Below are positions 10,040 to 20,031 of a stretch of 23,394 nucleotides of DNA, in pieces. The position numbers were made by a program, and so were the translations under genes. The DNA is from Polymyxa betae. Its lineage: Eukaryota; Endomyxa; Phytomyxea; Plasmodiophorida; Plasmodiophoridae. The DNA lies in assembly GCA_003693705.1 (NCBI GenBank), contig RBZT01000526.1:1-23394 (forward strand), written 5' to 3'. The notes beneath the pieces were generated by a model. The model saw nothing but the letters and a program-made list of their open reading frames with translations. It was not told where the DNA came from and did not search any database. Numbering within the stretch: the stretch's first letter is position 1; each line of letters begins with the position of its first letter.

Positions 10040-11402
10040 GTTCCGGTTCAATATTCTCCAAACTGAAAAGATCTCTTTGAAACTCCTGAATCACTTTGAT
10101 CAATACCATATTGGAATACACCGAACCCAATTCCGACCTCGAAAGCCGGATGGGAGCGTCTCCGGATGCGACCGGATCGATCTGTAATCATACTTTGAGT
10201 ATTGGCTTCCTCATTCAATAGGTTGCAGCCAGAGAAGCTCGATGTGGATAACGAGATCTTCAAATTTGTTACATTTCAGCAGTTGATGTTCTATAGTTTC
10301 ACTCTTTTTATGGCAGTGTCGGCATTGATATCTTAAATAACTCGAGTATGTACTGTTCTTACTCATTTTAATAAAGGGCTATCGAAGTAGATCTCTTAGT
10401 CTGTATTACCATCTCTACTCTGTGCTCCAGAATAACCGTCTATTAGAGGAGTTCGTTTTGGGCAGTTTGCTAATCCACTTGGTTTTACCTTTTTCAATAA
10501 ATATATATTTAGTGTTTGTCTTTCTAACTGTTTATACATTAATCTACATGACGAAACTAATGTGCAGTAAGTTATCTGAAGAAATTCATGGGTCGTGTTC
10601 AATCAATTCTCCATCTATTGCAGCCTGCTTGGCTAGATCGTCTATTAATCACTTTCTGCAATCTGTTGTGTGTGACTGGGAATGAAAGGTAGTTCGACTT
10701 CGTTTTCTTCGCTAAGTTCAGCTAGCTTTTCGGCAACATCATTCACGACAGCGTTGACGAATTTGTATTTGTACGGAAGGCATGCCAGTTGCTGCAAACA
10801 AGATATTGAATTATATCTATTTTCTGGATACAGATCCAATAGTGAGGTAATGCCAGATTGTAATGCGATGATTTCTGCTTCATAGCTTGATGTCACATGT
10901 TCTATCTGTATTGAGGTGTGGATATCAAGTTCAAATATTGTACTGTGTGGATCTGGGTCCGAGATGCAGCTCCACTGGTTATGTACTCTGTCTCTGTTGA
11001 TAACTGCCGTCTGTCCAAGTGATATATCAGGATTTGTGGGTATTAAATGGGCGTTCTCGTGTTTCTCTAACGCTTCTGCTCGGGAGCTCATGTGAAATTT
11101 ACATTTTGCAAGTTGTTCTAGTATATCAGAGAGTGGATATGAGCGCTATATCTCTTTGCTGCAACTTTTACAGCTTTTCTGACAAGTCCAAAAGGAATCC
11201 ATCCATCTGCTGTACATCCTTGTTCGTCCCATTCTCTATAGTCGTCTCCTAATGAATTGTCCTGAGCTTCTGCCTTAAGAGCTGTTAGTGCCCAATCTGT
11301 AATGAGTTTAGCTTTCAAAGAAGGGAATTTTGAAGTTGCATGTTGAGAAGTGGTACGGATCGGAACTGCCTCCGGAGCGGGCTGGGCCTCAGCCTGAGCC
11401 AC
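10040..11402 (-). mobile_element. LINE (non-LTR retrotransposon) remnant A: RNase H and C-terminal zinc finger
   Basis: Minus-strand reading 11091-10645 shows an RNase H domain: VTSSYEAEIIALQSGI (the conserved Glu region), then ISCLQQLACL, NDVAEKLAEL and FIPSHT. A frame change is followed by DDLAKQAAIDGELIEHD, the terminal Asp/Leu-Ala helix. Further downstream, at about 10335-10265, comes CRHCHKKSETIEHQLLKC, the C-x2-C...E-T-x2-H-x4-C motif that ends many LINE ORF2 proteins. Stops and frame changes interrupt it, so it is dead. The part 11402-11118 is open and probably belongs to the linker after the reverse transcriptase, but no RT motifs remain. It lies 3' to 3' with the TmcB-like gene. Confidence 0.7.
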
Positions 11403-12086
11403 GGAAAGTGTTTGTTGATAGACATTTTAATTCCAATTTGTTTAGTGAGTTTCATTTGGATCGCGTGTATCAGTTTGTGTTGGGCGATGTAAAATCGCAA
11501 ATGGTCGGGTTGTATAAGCATTTCGTCTGACGACGAATGTACTTCGCAGGAGGTCGCATTTTTGGGTTGCATGTTTATTTGAATCCATAGTCGGTGTAAT
11601 TGCACAAACCAGAGAGAATGGGCCCAAGTTGGAAACAGTGTCCGTCTTGCCCAATCCTCGGTCAAAGTGTTCATCCTGGTCTAGGCATAGCCCATGACCT
11701 TGGAGCCGTCGGTGTCATGGAGGGGGCCCCCAAACCTGCTCGACCGACATCGACGGGGATGATGGTGAGAGGGATGCTCTCAGCTGGCTTTGATCGGCCA
11801 GCACCCGAAGTGCCTGTGAGTCTACGCCTACCTAAGGGACAACCGCCGCCGACGACTCCCTCCTCGAACACGGCCCCTTATTACAACCACGCACTTTCTC
11901 AAATCAACAATCAACATGCGGAGAGTGTATGAACAATCCATGTCATACTGTACATATTCCCGAACCGGAACCCGGACCTTACTCGATCCAGCACGTCTCT
12001 CATAGCTATTGTCGTGATATCATGAGGGTGGTCCTAATTGTAACGCTGATTCTGGTGGCGGTGTCGGCCACGGACCTCGAGCATGA
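11403..12086. other. GC-rich stretch of uncertain coding status
   Basis: On the plus strand 11600-11932 is open for 110 codons, rich in Pro, Gly and Thr, without a known domain. From 11929 another frame includes, at 12022, MRVVLIVTLILVAVSA, which looks like a signal peptide but is not convincingly joined to anything. On the minus strand near 11720-11690 the residues DTDGSK appear in a degenerate frame. That is the start motif of retroelement RNase H and may mark further LINE debris. Confidence 0.3.
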
Positions 12087-13348
12087 CGGGGTCACTCGGA
12101 GAGCGGCCCGGACCCAAACCGTGCCCGCTTCAATCCTAACGGGATCCTCGAGGTCTCCTCTCCTAACGAGATTCTGGAAGCAGTGTTCTGTCATGCCCGG
12201 CCGGACCCGTTCCTAATGGGAAGGCTCGCGCTGGTCGACAAGGCACATTTCGGAATGGTCCGGGACCTCCTTCGTCTGAGCCGGATCGTTATTCAGCTAC
12301 CGACCTCCAGAGACAATTTCATCCGTGATATCAAATGGCTGATCAATATATGCAGAGATCAGTGTAATGTGGCTGTACTGAGAGATCTCTTAACAGAAGA
12401 GACGGCGCCTCTGTTCATGTATAGGCTCCTGTCTATAGTTAAACATAATCCTGATGTGATCTCCGACCTATTCGACCTGATCGGGCAAATCGAATCTGTT
12501 GCCGAACTGACGCCCGGCTGGGCCGACATCGTCGGCCCCAACTTCGACATGTGTTTGGATGACAACCCCATAAAGCTGATGTGTCTCCAAGTGTTGAGCA
12601 AGATTCCGGTCGAGTCCGTCTACCGCTCTATTAGCGAGATTCCGTCCGATATTATCAATTGTGTCCAGCAGTATGAGGCCCTGAGTTTAACTGACCTTTT
12701 TTCCCATGCGGGAACGACTTCCATACCCGTTCGGAAAGATCAGAAAATATACGTTATTCGATATCTCTGAATCCATTCAAAGTAATCATTAGCGCCATAT
12801 CCGATTTCGGCCCTCGCTGGTCCGCAAACTGTTTTTTCTGGGGACGCCCATGTTTCTAGGCTCTCCCAGCGCAGAATCAAGGAATTCACGGTCTCCGACC
12901 TGCACGCCCTTCTGCCGTTCGTCGCCCGCGATGTCCCGAAACACTCTGCGGAAATATCGATATTTGATCGCATCGGGGCGCTCCGATCCCATCTCCGTCA
13001 TAATCAGATCGGAGGCGTTCTTATCTCCGCCGCTCTGCGAATTCGTTCGACATTCCAGCTTTCTAATTCGAATTGCTCGCTCCCTGATCGAGGCCGAGGG
13101 CCAGCATGACTTGGTACGCATGCTGCTGAAAGCGCCGCTGCCGGACGGCTGGGCTGACATGGACGAGTCGTGGCTCCCGCTTCTACACCATGCAGTACAG
13201 ACTGGTAATGTAGAAGCTGTTCGTGTACTGTTGAATGCCCGGACTTGATTAAGACCTACAAGCTCGATATCCACGGTCGTACTGCTCGGTCTTATACTGA
13301 CCCAGGTTCTGAGATTGATACATTGTTTAACGACGTTACTGTAATGTA
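12087..13348 (+). pseudogene. F-box-like / ankyrin-repeat protein, frameshifted pseudogene
   Basis: After a stop at 12084-12086 the frame gives SSPNEILEAVF, similar to the start of an F-box, then about 200 helical residues to near 12740. Coding-like sequence then alternates frames: RFRPSLVRKLFFLG (about 12790-12842), then DAHVSRLSQRRIKEF onward to about 13060, then SLIEAEGQHDLVRMLL and the ankyrin unit PLLHHAVQTGNVEAVRVLLN to 13242. The last frame is LIKTYKLDIHGRTARS, with the ankyrin-type G-R-T-A, and a stop at 13346-13348. Two of the switches sit at runs of G (12840-12843; the CCCGG near 13240). Ankyrin repeats bind proteins; no specific partner can be named. No initiator ATG is clear. Decay is the likelier reading, with G-run sequencing errors as the alternative. 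Confidence 0.6.
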
Positions 13349-14189
13349 AGAGTAAGTCCCCATATATAATACAACTGTATTATTCATATATTATTAAAAG
13401 ACGAATTTGTTAGCCAATGTGTTATTCATAATTGGAATAGCGCAAGTTCTTTTTGGATTTTTCAATATGAAAATCTCAAATCGCTCGTCTGTATTGATGC
13501 TGAATCTGTGTTTCAAACAATGATAATTCGGTCTTAGACCCTATTTATAACCTGACATCATCTCATTCATCTCAATTCTCTTAATTTTCCATTATTTCAG
13601 TGATCAACTCTACAGATCATCAGACACATTTTCCAGTAACTTTCCAATATCTCAGATTTTTGAGACCAACCGGCGTCATCCTCTCTCTAATTCTGACCAC
13701 ATTGTCCAAGTATATTTCCAGATATTTTCTTTAAAGGGTCTTTCCAATCATTTTATTGATCTGGATTGACTCAACTCCAATCTGAGTTTTCCGCTCAGGT
13801 TCATTATTCGCGACATTTTGTGGTTCCGTTTTCGCTGAAACCAGGTTCCTGTTTGAGCTCATGTTTAGTCTGATCAGCATAGTGCCTCTCTGGATACGAA
13901 CTCCTAGATTATACAGCCTATAAGTCAAAGCATATCTGTCTATTTATTTGCTGACAAACAGCCGACTGCTGCAACGCAATGGGTTACTCGACATGTCAAT
14001 GATTTATTAAGAGTTTATTTGCGGGAGCCTTTTTGCCCGCGAGTTGCACGGTGTATCAGCGGATCTCACAGTAGGGTATCTCTGGATCGTATTTTAACTA
14101 TAGCCTGGGTCAACATTCAACAGTACGTCAGTAGTTCGTGGTCTACCACGGCGGCTCCACGAATCTGCCGTCTTGTTTTGCGTTCATCA
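13349..14189. other. AT-rich stretch with no supported gene
   Basis: Low-complexity, pyrimidine-rich runs and many stops in all frames to about 14000. A plus-strand open stretch 14019-14282 overlaps the end of the LINE remnant on the other strand and is probably its shadow. Confidence 0.5.
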
Positions 14190-15000
14190 CACATGATGGC
14201 GTCTGGGAGAATTCCTGTACTGGATCATACTCTTGATCTGCACCGGTATCGGGTGAAATTGGATTGGACTGAATTCGACTAGTTTGTTGAATATGAGCGG
14301 ACTGTCGTGTATTCCAGAAGCTCCTATTTTCGTTTTATTTTTTAGGGCGGGCAGTATTTCACCCATTTCGAGAATACAACCTTCTGCAGTTAGAAAGTTC
14401 TCCATGAATTCCTCTTGTAGATAGATTGTTGTTAAAAAAATTGCGATTCTCCTTCTGTTTGCTCTTCTTGAAATGTCTTTAGGAGTTTTTTTAATGTCCT
14501 TGCACTTTATGACTTGATGCTCAATGGTTCTGTATATCTATACAATGACGGCATTTCTTAATGTTCTTAAGAATGATTCATGTTCATGGACGATCTCTTC
14601 GTACTTAATCTAAGGTTTTTAATCGTATTTTATTATCCGTTTGGTTATAGTCGTTTCGTAACGGGACTTGGTCGGGGCTGTTGGCAAACCTGCTTTGCTT
14701 AACATCATTGTTAAGATGGGTCCGAAGATTATTCTCAATTTTCTCAAACTGTAACTTATAGGACGAAATCAGAGGGTGAAAATCGATTTCGTCGCCGGTT
14801 GCGGCAGCTGTTTCTGCAAGGTCATATATTCGGTCGTGTTCCACCATTTCCTTCGATTGAGTCAGGATACAGCACAGCTCTACAATATTGTCTCGCTGCT
14901 CAGCAAGCACCTCAGCTACATCATGGATCACTGAGTTTGTGATTTTGGTATTTCTAAGGTAATGAAAGAAAAGTTGCTGTAAGCATGATGGAGAGTCTGT
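14190..15000 (-). mobile_element. LINE remnant B, same family as remnant A
   Basis: Minus strand from 15000 reads TDSPSCLQQLFFHYL, the catalytic Asp region of RNase H. In the same frame follow SVIHDVAEVLAEQRDNIVEL and RIYDLAETAAATGDEID. These align with ISCLQQLACL, NDVAEKLAEL and DDLAKQAAIDGELIEHD of remnant A. Near 14560-14500 the end motif recurs across a frame break as K-C-R-H-C-I-D and T-I-E-H-Q-V-I-K-C-K, again the counterpart of remnant A. The frame beyond (14405-14187) is open and may be the true C-terminus. Both copies are 5'-truncated, as is usual for LINEs, and in the same orientation. Confidence 0.7.
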
Positions 15001-15133
15001 AGTCTGTACCCAATTTTTTGCTCAATGTTTAGTTTGATCCTACTTTTTCATATTTCAGCGGTTTGTCATGCTCTGAGTACTGATCAATTCAATGTGAGAA
15101 CCGGACCCATTTCGGGTTGAATATCGTGATATT

Positions 15134-16071
15134 TTGACGATAAGTACAGATTCTGAACTTAACCCAAGTGACGTCGAAGCAGTCAGATACACGACACTTA
15201 TGTCGGACCGAAGAAAACTGATGCCTTTTGCTGTTCGTTCTTCTAATCTATATGAGCGAATGCGGAACTGCTCTCTCTACTTTATTATACCAGAAATGCG
15301 AGGGCAAGTGAAGACTAGCTTTAAAGAGTCCAGGCTGTGCAATGAGAAAGTACAGAAAATGCCCAGAAACGCGAGAGAGTATCCAGTGATGATGTGGCAA
15401 ATAAGTAAAAAAGCCAAAATGCCGTGCCGCTGAATTGTCTCAAACCGAAATCACCGGGCACAGAGCTGAAGATGCCCCTTGAGTTAGGAGATAAAGATGA
15501 GAAGGATGTACGGTACCATAAATAAATGCCCGCTGGCATTGTCTGTATATAGATTAAAGTCTACCGGTACTGACACATACACAGTCAGCTGTGACGAGTG
15601 AGCGCGACAGCCAAATCGACGTTTCGCTGATAGTGCACGGTTTTTAGGTACCTTTGTTGGTGATCTGACGCCCCAAGCTATTGGAGTCGTTCAGGATGGT
15701 TTATAGCCAAGAAAACGAAACCTGATGGAAAATTTGATTCAAAAGTGATTGAATGTCGTCGACTAGTTAGATACAACAACGGAACTGAAAGAGAAGGGAC
15801 AAAAGGATGGACTCTGCGATCTCTGCAGACAGGACGATTTATATTTAGCAGAAATGTAACATTTGATGTATTAAAGGTGATGAAGAAAATGAAACCGAAC
15901 ATACAAGCGATAGACACTGAAGACGAGGAAAAGAATCCGACGGATGATGGAATTGAAAAATCAAATGAAATCAAACTCTGGAAGATGATGACAAACTCAA
16001 AAGAAGTACCTGGAAAAACGATCAGCATCGGACATATTCTTCGTTTGATACAGAACGTTCCTACCGTGTAG
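15134..16071 (+). mobile_element. Ty1/copia-like Pol fragment (end of the integrase region)
   Basis: From about 15697 the plus strand reads KKTKPDGKFDSKVIECRRLV, then GTKGWTLRSLQTGRFIFSRN and VTFDVLKV. This fits the copia pattern K-x-D-x-K, vGY, K-G-x-R-L, S-R-x-V-x-F-D found between integrase and reverse transcriptase. It ends in an acidic, Lys-rich linker and a stop at 16069-16071. Upstream, 15134-15433 is open in another frame and a third short frame (about 15435-15520) may be degraded integrase. No RT or LTR is visible, so this is an isolated fragment. Confidence 0.55.
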
Positions 16072-16148
16072 AAGCGATCCAAGTCGTGCTCGTCACGACA
16101 GGTGCGCCATCTCCCTACTGACACCGCCTGTAGCAACAGAGTGAGCTT

Positions 16149-16832
16149 ATGAACCTCGCGAAGACGCTGGAAAGAATATGGCCGGCTCAAGCACGGGGGT
16201 GGAAGTGCATTATGCTTTCCAACCTCCACCATCTCAGGGAAATACACCTTATGGTATTATTTCTCATATTTCGGTTCAATGACAGCAATTCTATGCTGCT
16301 CATACCAGAGATGCAAAAGCTAATTGAAGAGGTAGATGAGAAGGATATTGAGGGATGGATCTCAGGAGTTCTCCCCGACGACCGTTTGCGTGACTTTCTC
16401 CTGGAGAAGATGTCACAGTTCAAGATGAGGATGTCGATCGAATCGGCTAGTGCACGCGTTCTAGCTCTGACGACCGATTTCCATAAGGATTACGGATGGG
16501 AGCGACTGTTTGAGGGAGCAGAGGGTAAGAAGCGTCGCGTAAAAAAAAAATTACAGAATGCTTTCGAGCTTCGTTTGAAGGCGATGATGACGGCCTCGGC
16601 CAGGGTCGCACACGCTATCAAAGATCCTGACTCATTCACGGATTGTTTGGCGGAGGCCGCAGTATACTATCGGGAAACATCGCGACACCAGCGAGGTAAC
16701 AACAAACGATTCAGAGCCTCTGAGTCGACCACTTTTAAGGTCCAGGTTGGCCAAAAAGTTAACAAAACTGAGGATTCGCGAAAGGTAGCCGCTCGAAAAA
16801 GGACGACGAAGAAATGTTGGCGAAGGGAATGA
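16149..16832 (+). CDS. Retroelement Gag-like protein
   Basis: An intact 227-codon frame from ATG 16149 encodes a helical, strongly charged protein, for example VDEKDIEGWISGVLPDDRLR and FHKDYGWERLFEGAEGKKRR, with a basic C-terminal tail (ARKRTTKKCWRR). Its position just before zinc-knuckle sequence (16958-17052) and DIRS-like reverse transcriptase sequence suggests a capsid/Gag role. The first 30 or so codons may not belong to the original protein. No sequence-level match to a named Gag family is claimed. Confidence 0.5.
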   Translation: MNLAKTLERIWPAQARGWKCIMLSNLHHLREIHLMVLFLIFRFNDSNSMLLIPEMQKLIEEVDEKDIEGWISGVLPDDRLRDFLLEKMSQFKMRMSIESASARVLALTTDFHKDYGWERLFEGAEGKKRRVKKKLQNAFELRLKAMMTASARVAHAIKDPDSFTDCLAEAAVYYRETSRHQRGNNKRFRASESTTFKVQVGQKVNKTEDSRKVAARKRTTKKCWRRE

Positions 16833-16949
16833 TACGAATATATAACAGCAATTGCATGCCGAATTGCAAAACTTCGGAACAGCACCACAAATTTATGCCG
16901 AGTATGCAAAACGCTTGACTATCAGAAGCGTAACAACTTTAATTTGGGA

Positions 16950-17060
16950 ACCTGCCCTGTGACAACTGCAGAGGTGATCACGCAACCAGCACCTGCACGG
17001 TGGATAACACATTACGCTGTGCGGAAACCAGGGACATGACTTCCACAAATGTCCTAAAAT
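16950..17060 (+). pseudogene. Two degenerate CCHC zinc knuckles of the retroelement Gag
   Basis: In one frame CDNCRGDHATSTC (16958-16996), and in another CGNQGHDFHKC (17020-17052). The first has one residue fewer than the usual C-x2-C-x4-H-x4-C and the second has lost its leading Cys. They lie downstream of the stop of the Gag frame, so at least one frame break separates them from it. Confidence 0.55.
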
Positions 17061-17624
17061 TTATATAATGCACAAAAATACAAATAACATTACAAATCCA
17101 ATGAGCTCCAATAATAATTCATCGGACATTTAAAACCAATAAAGCCCCCGATGCTTTGGTGCCTGCATTTCGGAGAACATAAGATTTGGCGCTTATAAAT
17201 CGATGGGGAAGTCTCCTGAAGGCTGAGCGAGTGTTGGCCTTTGAAATAATGGCTTTCTGATATTTTGATCGGGCCATCTTCAGTGCTTGAACACAACTTC
17301 TTTTCTGATCGTGTAGCTGGAGCTTGTGATGCCGAGCGTAAATCTAGACCGGCCCGATGGCGAAGCCAGATTGGACTCAGAGTCTACTCGTTGCTGAAAT
17401 TCAGCAAGTTGTGTAACCTGTCCTGCCACCCACCAAGAGAATAATGATTCACTTCCCATCTGCAATCGAGAACGTTTATGCGATCCACAAGGGAGGTTCG
17501 TCGCTGGCACGGAGGTAACGACTCAAGGTTGTACGCGCTGTCACCTGTCCGTTCGATTTAGGCAAAGAGAGGAGGAGGACGGCTATCAAAGAGAGAGAGG
17601 TTGATGTAAAAGAGACGGTCTCGT
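17061..17624. other. Interior of the degenerate retroelement
   Basis: Short open stretches in several frames on both strands, none with a recognisable motif. By position this should be the missing core of the reverse transcriptase. Confidence 0.35.
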
Positions 17625-18230
17625 GCAACGGAACATCTTATTATTTCGGTTCTTGCCGATAAAATTCGGAAATATTCAAAGGACATTGATCGAATGATAT
17701 CGAAATCCAGAATCCCGGTCAGAAACTTAGTACATTTGCGAGGGAAATTGTACTTCGGTAACCTCACAGATGCGTTTTCCACAAAATTCGTCTATCAGAG
17801 CTACACGCTCTCATCGGCAGTTTTCGTGGAACACAAGAGGATATTGTTATATGAACTGCGCTACACGAAAAGACTTGTTATGCTGGAAAAAGATATATAT
17901 GCAGAGTCATCTGCATCACCGAGCACCATTTCGAAATACTTTCATTGGAGCATCGGATGCATCGGATAACGGCTTGGCGTTCGTCTGGCACAACGGGCCT
18001 ACGTCAACAAAGAAATCGATACTTCGTCAGAATTCTTGATCTGATTTCCTCCGTGGAGCTGCGAGCAATGGACATGGCGATAAGGGGGCTACCAAAAATG
18101 CATCAGCTCTACTTTTCGTAGATAATCAAGCAGTTCGTCTTGTTCAAGAATGGACAAACGAAGCTGCGCCAATATTCTCTAATTGTACAATTTCTTTGCC
18201 AGATATGGTAAAATCGATTAAATCTCTTCG
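17625..18230 (+). pseudogene. DIRS-like reverse transcriptase end and RNase H, degenerate
   Basis: The frame through 17630-17969 reads LIISVLADKIRKYSKDIDRM and SKSRIPVRNLVHLRGKLYFG. This fits the 'P-x-D-K-i ... R-x-L-x-x-L-x-G-K-L' ending of DIRS/Ngaro-type RTs. A neighbouring frame gives FIGASDASDNGLAFVW, the first Asp motif of RNase H. Further pieces are SSVELRAMDMAI (Glu motif) and LLFVDNQAVRLVQEW (Asp-Asn motif). The three RNase H motifs are in order but in different frames, so the element is inactive. No tyrosine recombinase, which true DIRS elements carry, was recognised downstream. Another RT class with this RNase H is the alternative. Confidence 0.5.
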
Positions 18231-18817
18231 AAATTCACAATCGTCGATGGCGCCTGCAATGGCCTGACTCTTTGACATGTTGGGAGCGTTTAGATGCTTT
18301 GGTGCATAAAAGCTTCGCTCAGTTCTGATCTTTTGACTCGACATAAAACATAAGCGTCCCGACGAAGTCCCGCTTCTCCAAAGCTAAGAGCAAATATTTT
18401 TCAGAGCGGTATTCGTTATGATTGGAAGATAATGTTTAGCCGTTCTCAGGAGCCTGAAACTCAATATTCACATATTCTATCTGGATGTCGAAGTTTATGT
18501 TATATTAAATCATATGATTTTCTTCCAATCCTTTCTCACTTGTTTCATTGATGCCAAATATCCCGAACCCTCTCATAAGAAGGCTGTGAATCGACATCAC
18601 GTTCGTGTGCCGAAATCCTGTAATTGTTGCCTGCGGGTTTACTGCTGCTTGGCACCGGCTTGGCTCCAGCCCATAGTCGCAGCGGACCGCTATCAAAATT
18701 GGATGAATCTGGGGCTAGTACCACTGGCCCAGGACGGCTAGCCAATCTGGGGCAGCAGATTCGCCCCCGAGATCGCCCAGTTGTGCTGGCCCACACGCCC
18801 AAAATCGATCTGAAAAC
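18231..18817. other. Boundary between retroelement debris and the 93-residue gene
   Basis: AT-rich to about 18600, then GC-rich. From 18624 the plus strand is open in a frame different from the gene at 18818 and has no ATG at its start. No domain recognised. Confidence 0.35.
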
Positions 18818-19099
18818 ATGCATCATCAATATCCTCGTCAAGGTCTGTTCTCATCGTATGGTAAAGACGGTGGCGGCAGCCAGCAGTTCCTATGGACGGT
18901 GTTCATGCTGATCGCCATCGTCTTCACATTGCTCATGATCGCCATGCCGGCACGTATCGCCTTGTTCAAGTCCATTCTGCATAAGAGTGTCGGAGCTGGT
19001 GATCAGGTGTGGCGTCGTCTAGCACTAGCTGGGCGACGTTGGCGACAATACTGGACGGGAGGTCGAAAAGTCCCTGCAGCCAACGTTCATGCTCGTTAA
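18818..19099 (+). CDS. Small single-pass membrane protein, 93 residues (unrecognised)
   Basis: ATG at 18818 is the first ATG after a TAG at 18719-18721 in the same frame. The protein has a Gly/Ser/Gln-rich N-terminus (MHHQYPRQGLF), one hydrophobic segment at about residues 24-45 (FLWTVFMLIAIVFTLLMIAM), and a basic tail rich in Arg, Trp and Lys. By the positive-inside rule the C-terminus should face the cytosol. It needs no introns. I do not recognise a family. The coherent composition and its place outside the retroelement debris favour a real gene, but a C-terminal exon of a longer gene is possible. Confidence 0.5.
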   Translation: MHHQYPRQGLFSSYGKDGGGSQQFLWTVFMLIAIVFTLLMIAMPARIALFKSILHKSVGAGDQVWRRLALAGRRWRQYWTGGRKVPAANVHAR

Positions 19100-19560
19100 G
19101 TCATCTGCATCCCAAACCCATATCTCGCTTTCAAGCAATAACCTTATATTTGAATAATAAATTCCCAGCTATCTGTCGCGTTCTGATATTTTGATAATGG
19201 ATTTTCTCAAGTAAGCGAATAATTAATGCCCAGATTTGTTTCCGGCAATATAATCTGATATTTGTATTGATGGTCGTGCAGAGACGGATCTAGAATTGAA
19301 CAGAAAGCCGCTGTCAGAAACCAAATGGTCTTTTTCTGCACCAAGCCCGAATTCTGTATTCCATTCACAGAGTTATTTCGCCACTTGGCCAAATCAGCAG
19401 CGATTTGTCAATATCAGGTCAGCTCTAACTGTTACAATAACACATTTAAGCGCTTAAGCCAAACGCTATGTAACCGTCGTCCAAACAAGATTTGACAATT
19501 AGTACAGTAAAGCAAGTCAATTTGAACTTGTGGTAGCGCAAGGTGGCCAGGCTGCGCACA
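19100..19560. other. AT-rich intergenic stretch
   Basis: No coding frame with a recognisable domain. The minus-strand open stretches lack any motif. Confidence 0.45.
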
Positions 19561-19608
19561 AGGCTGCGAGTGGCACTGTCGTGCAGGCTGCGGGTGACAC
19601 TGTCGTGC
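19561..19608 (+). repeat. Tandem 24-nt repeat, two copies
   Basis: 19561-19584 and 19585-19608 match at 22 of 24 positions. In the plus-strand frame they encode KAASGTVV and QAAGDTVV. An open frame continues to a stop at 19773-19775, with a possible ATG at 19638 (MAKRSLDGPAVPG). Whether it is translated is unknown. Confidence 0.75.
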
Positions 19609-19780
19609 AGGTTTACGATGATGTTTTCGACTTGAAAATGGCGAAGCGGTCACTGGATGGTCCAGCGGTGCCCGGCCTCTTGTCACTGGGGCTTGAAAGG
19701 GGTCACCCCATAGCCCCATCAACGTCCCGCATCGTTACAGACCACAGTCTTAATATCGATTACGCCAACGCGTGAACGCG

Positions 19781-19903
19781 ATGTTTCTGACCGTGTGGTT
19801 GATCGCTGCTATCTTATCTCTGGCCTGTGCCTCTAACGATAATGGAACGGGCGGTTATGTCCTCATTGACCGACAACGTCCTAGTCGTTATCAGTATCTG
19901 TAA
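19781..19903 (+). CDS. Short ORF with signal-peptide-like N-terminus; possible first exon
   Basis: Forty codons starting MFLTVWLIAAILSLACASND: a hydrophobic core with a plausible cleavage after Cys-Ala-Ser. TAA at 19901-19903 overlaps a GTAAGC donor at 19900. It could be a tiny secreted peptide or the first exon of the gene that follows. Joining it by the 19900 donor does not give the right phase for the exon at 20032; an upstream phase-1 GT would. Confidence 0.35.
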   Translation: MFLTVWLIAAILSLACASNDNGTGGYVLIDRQRPSRYQYL

Positions 19904-20031
19904 GCTGAACCCTAATCCTAGCTGTCATCTAAAATTTAGGCAGATATCAACGATGTCATAATTATCTGGAGCAAGTCCATTACAGTACGAGATTGCTGTT
20001 TGTCTTGGCGTTATCTAACCTGGTCTTGTAG

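Noticed and set aside
14019-14282. Plus-strand 87-codon ORF
   Set aside because: No recognisable domain, and it overlaps the C-terminal frame of LINE remnant B on the other strand.
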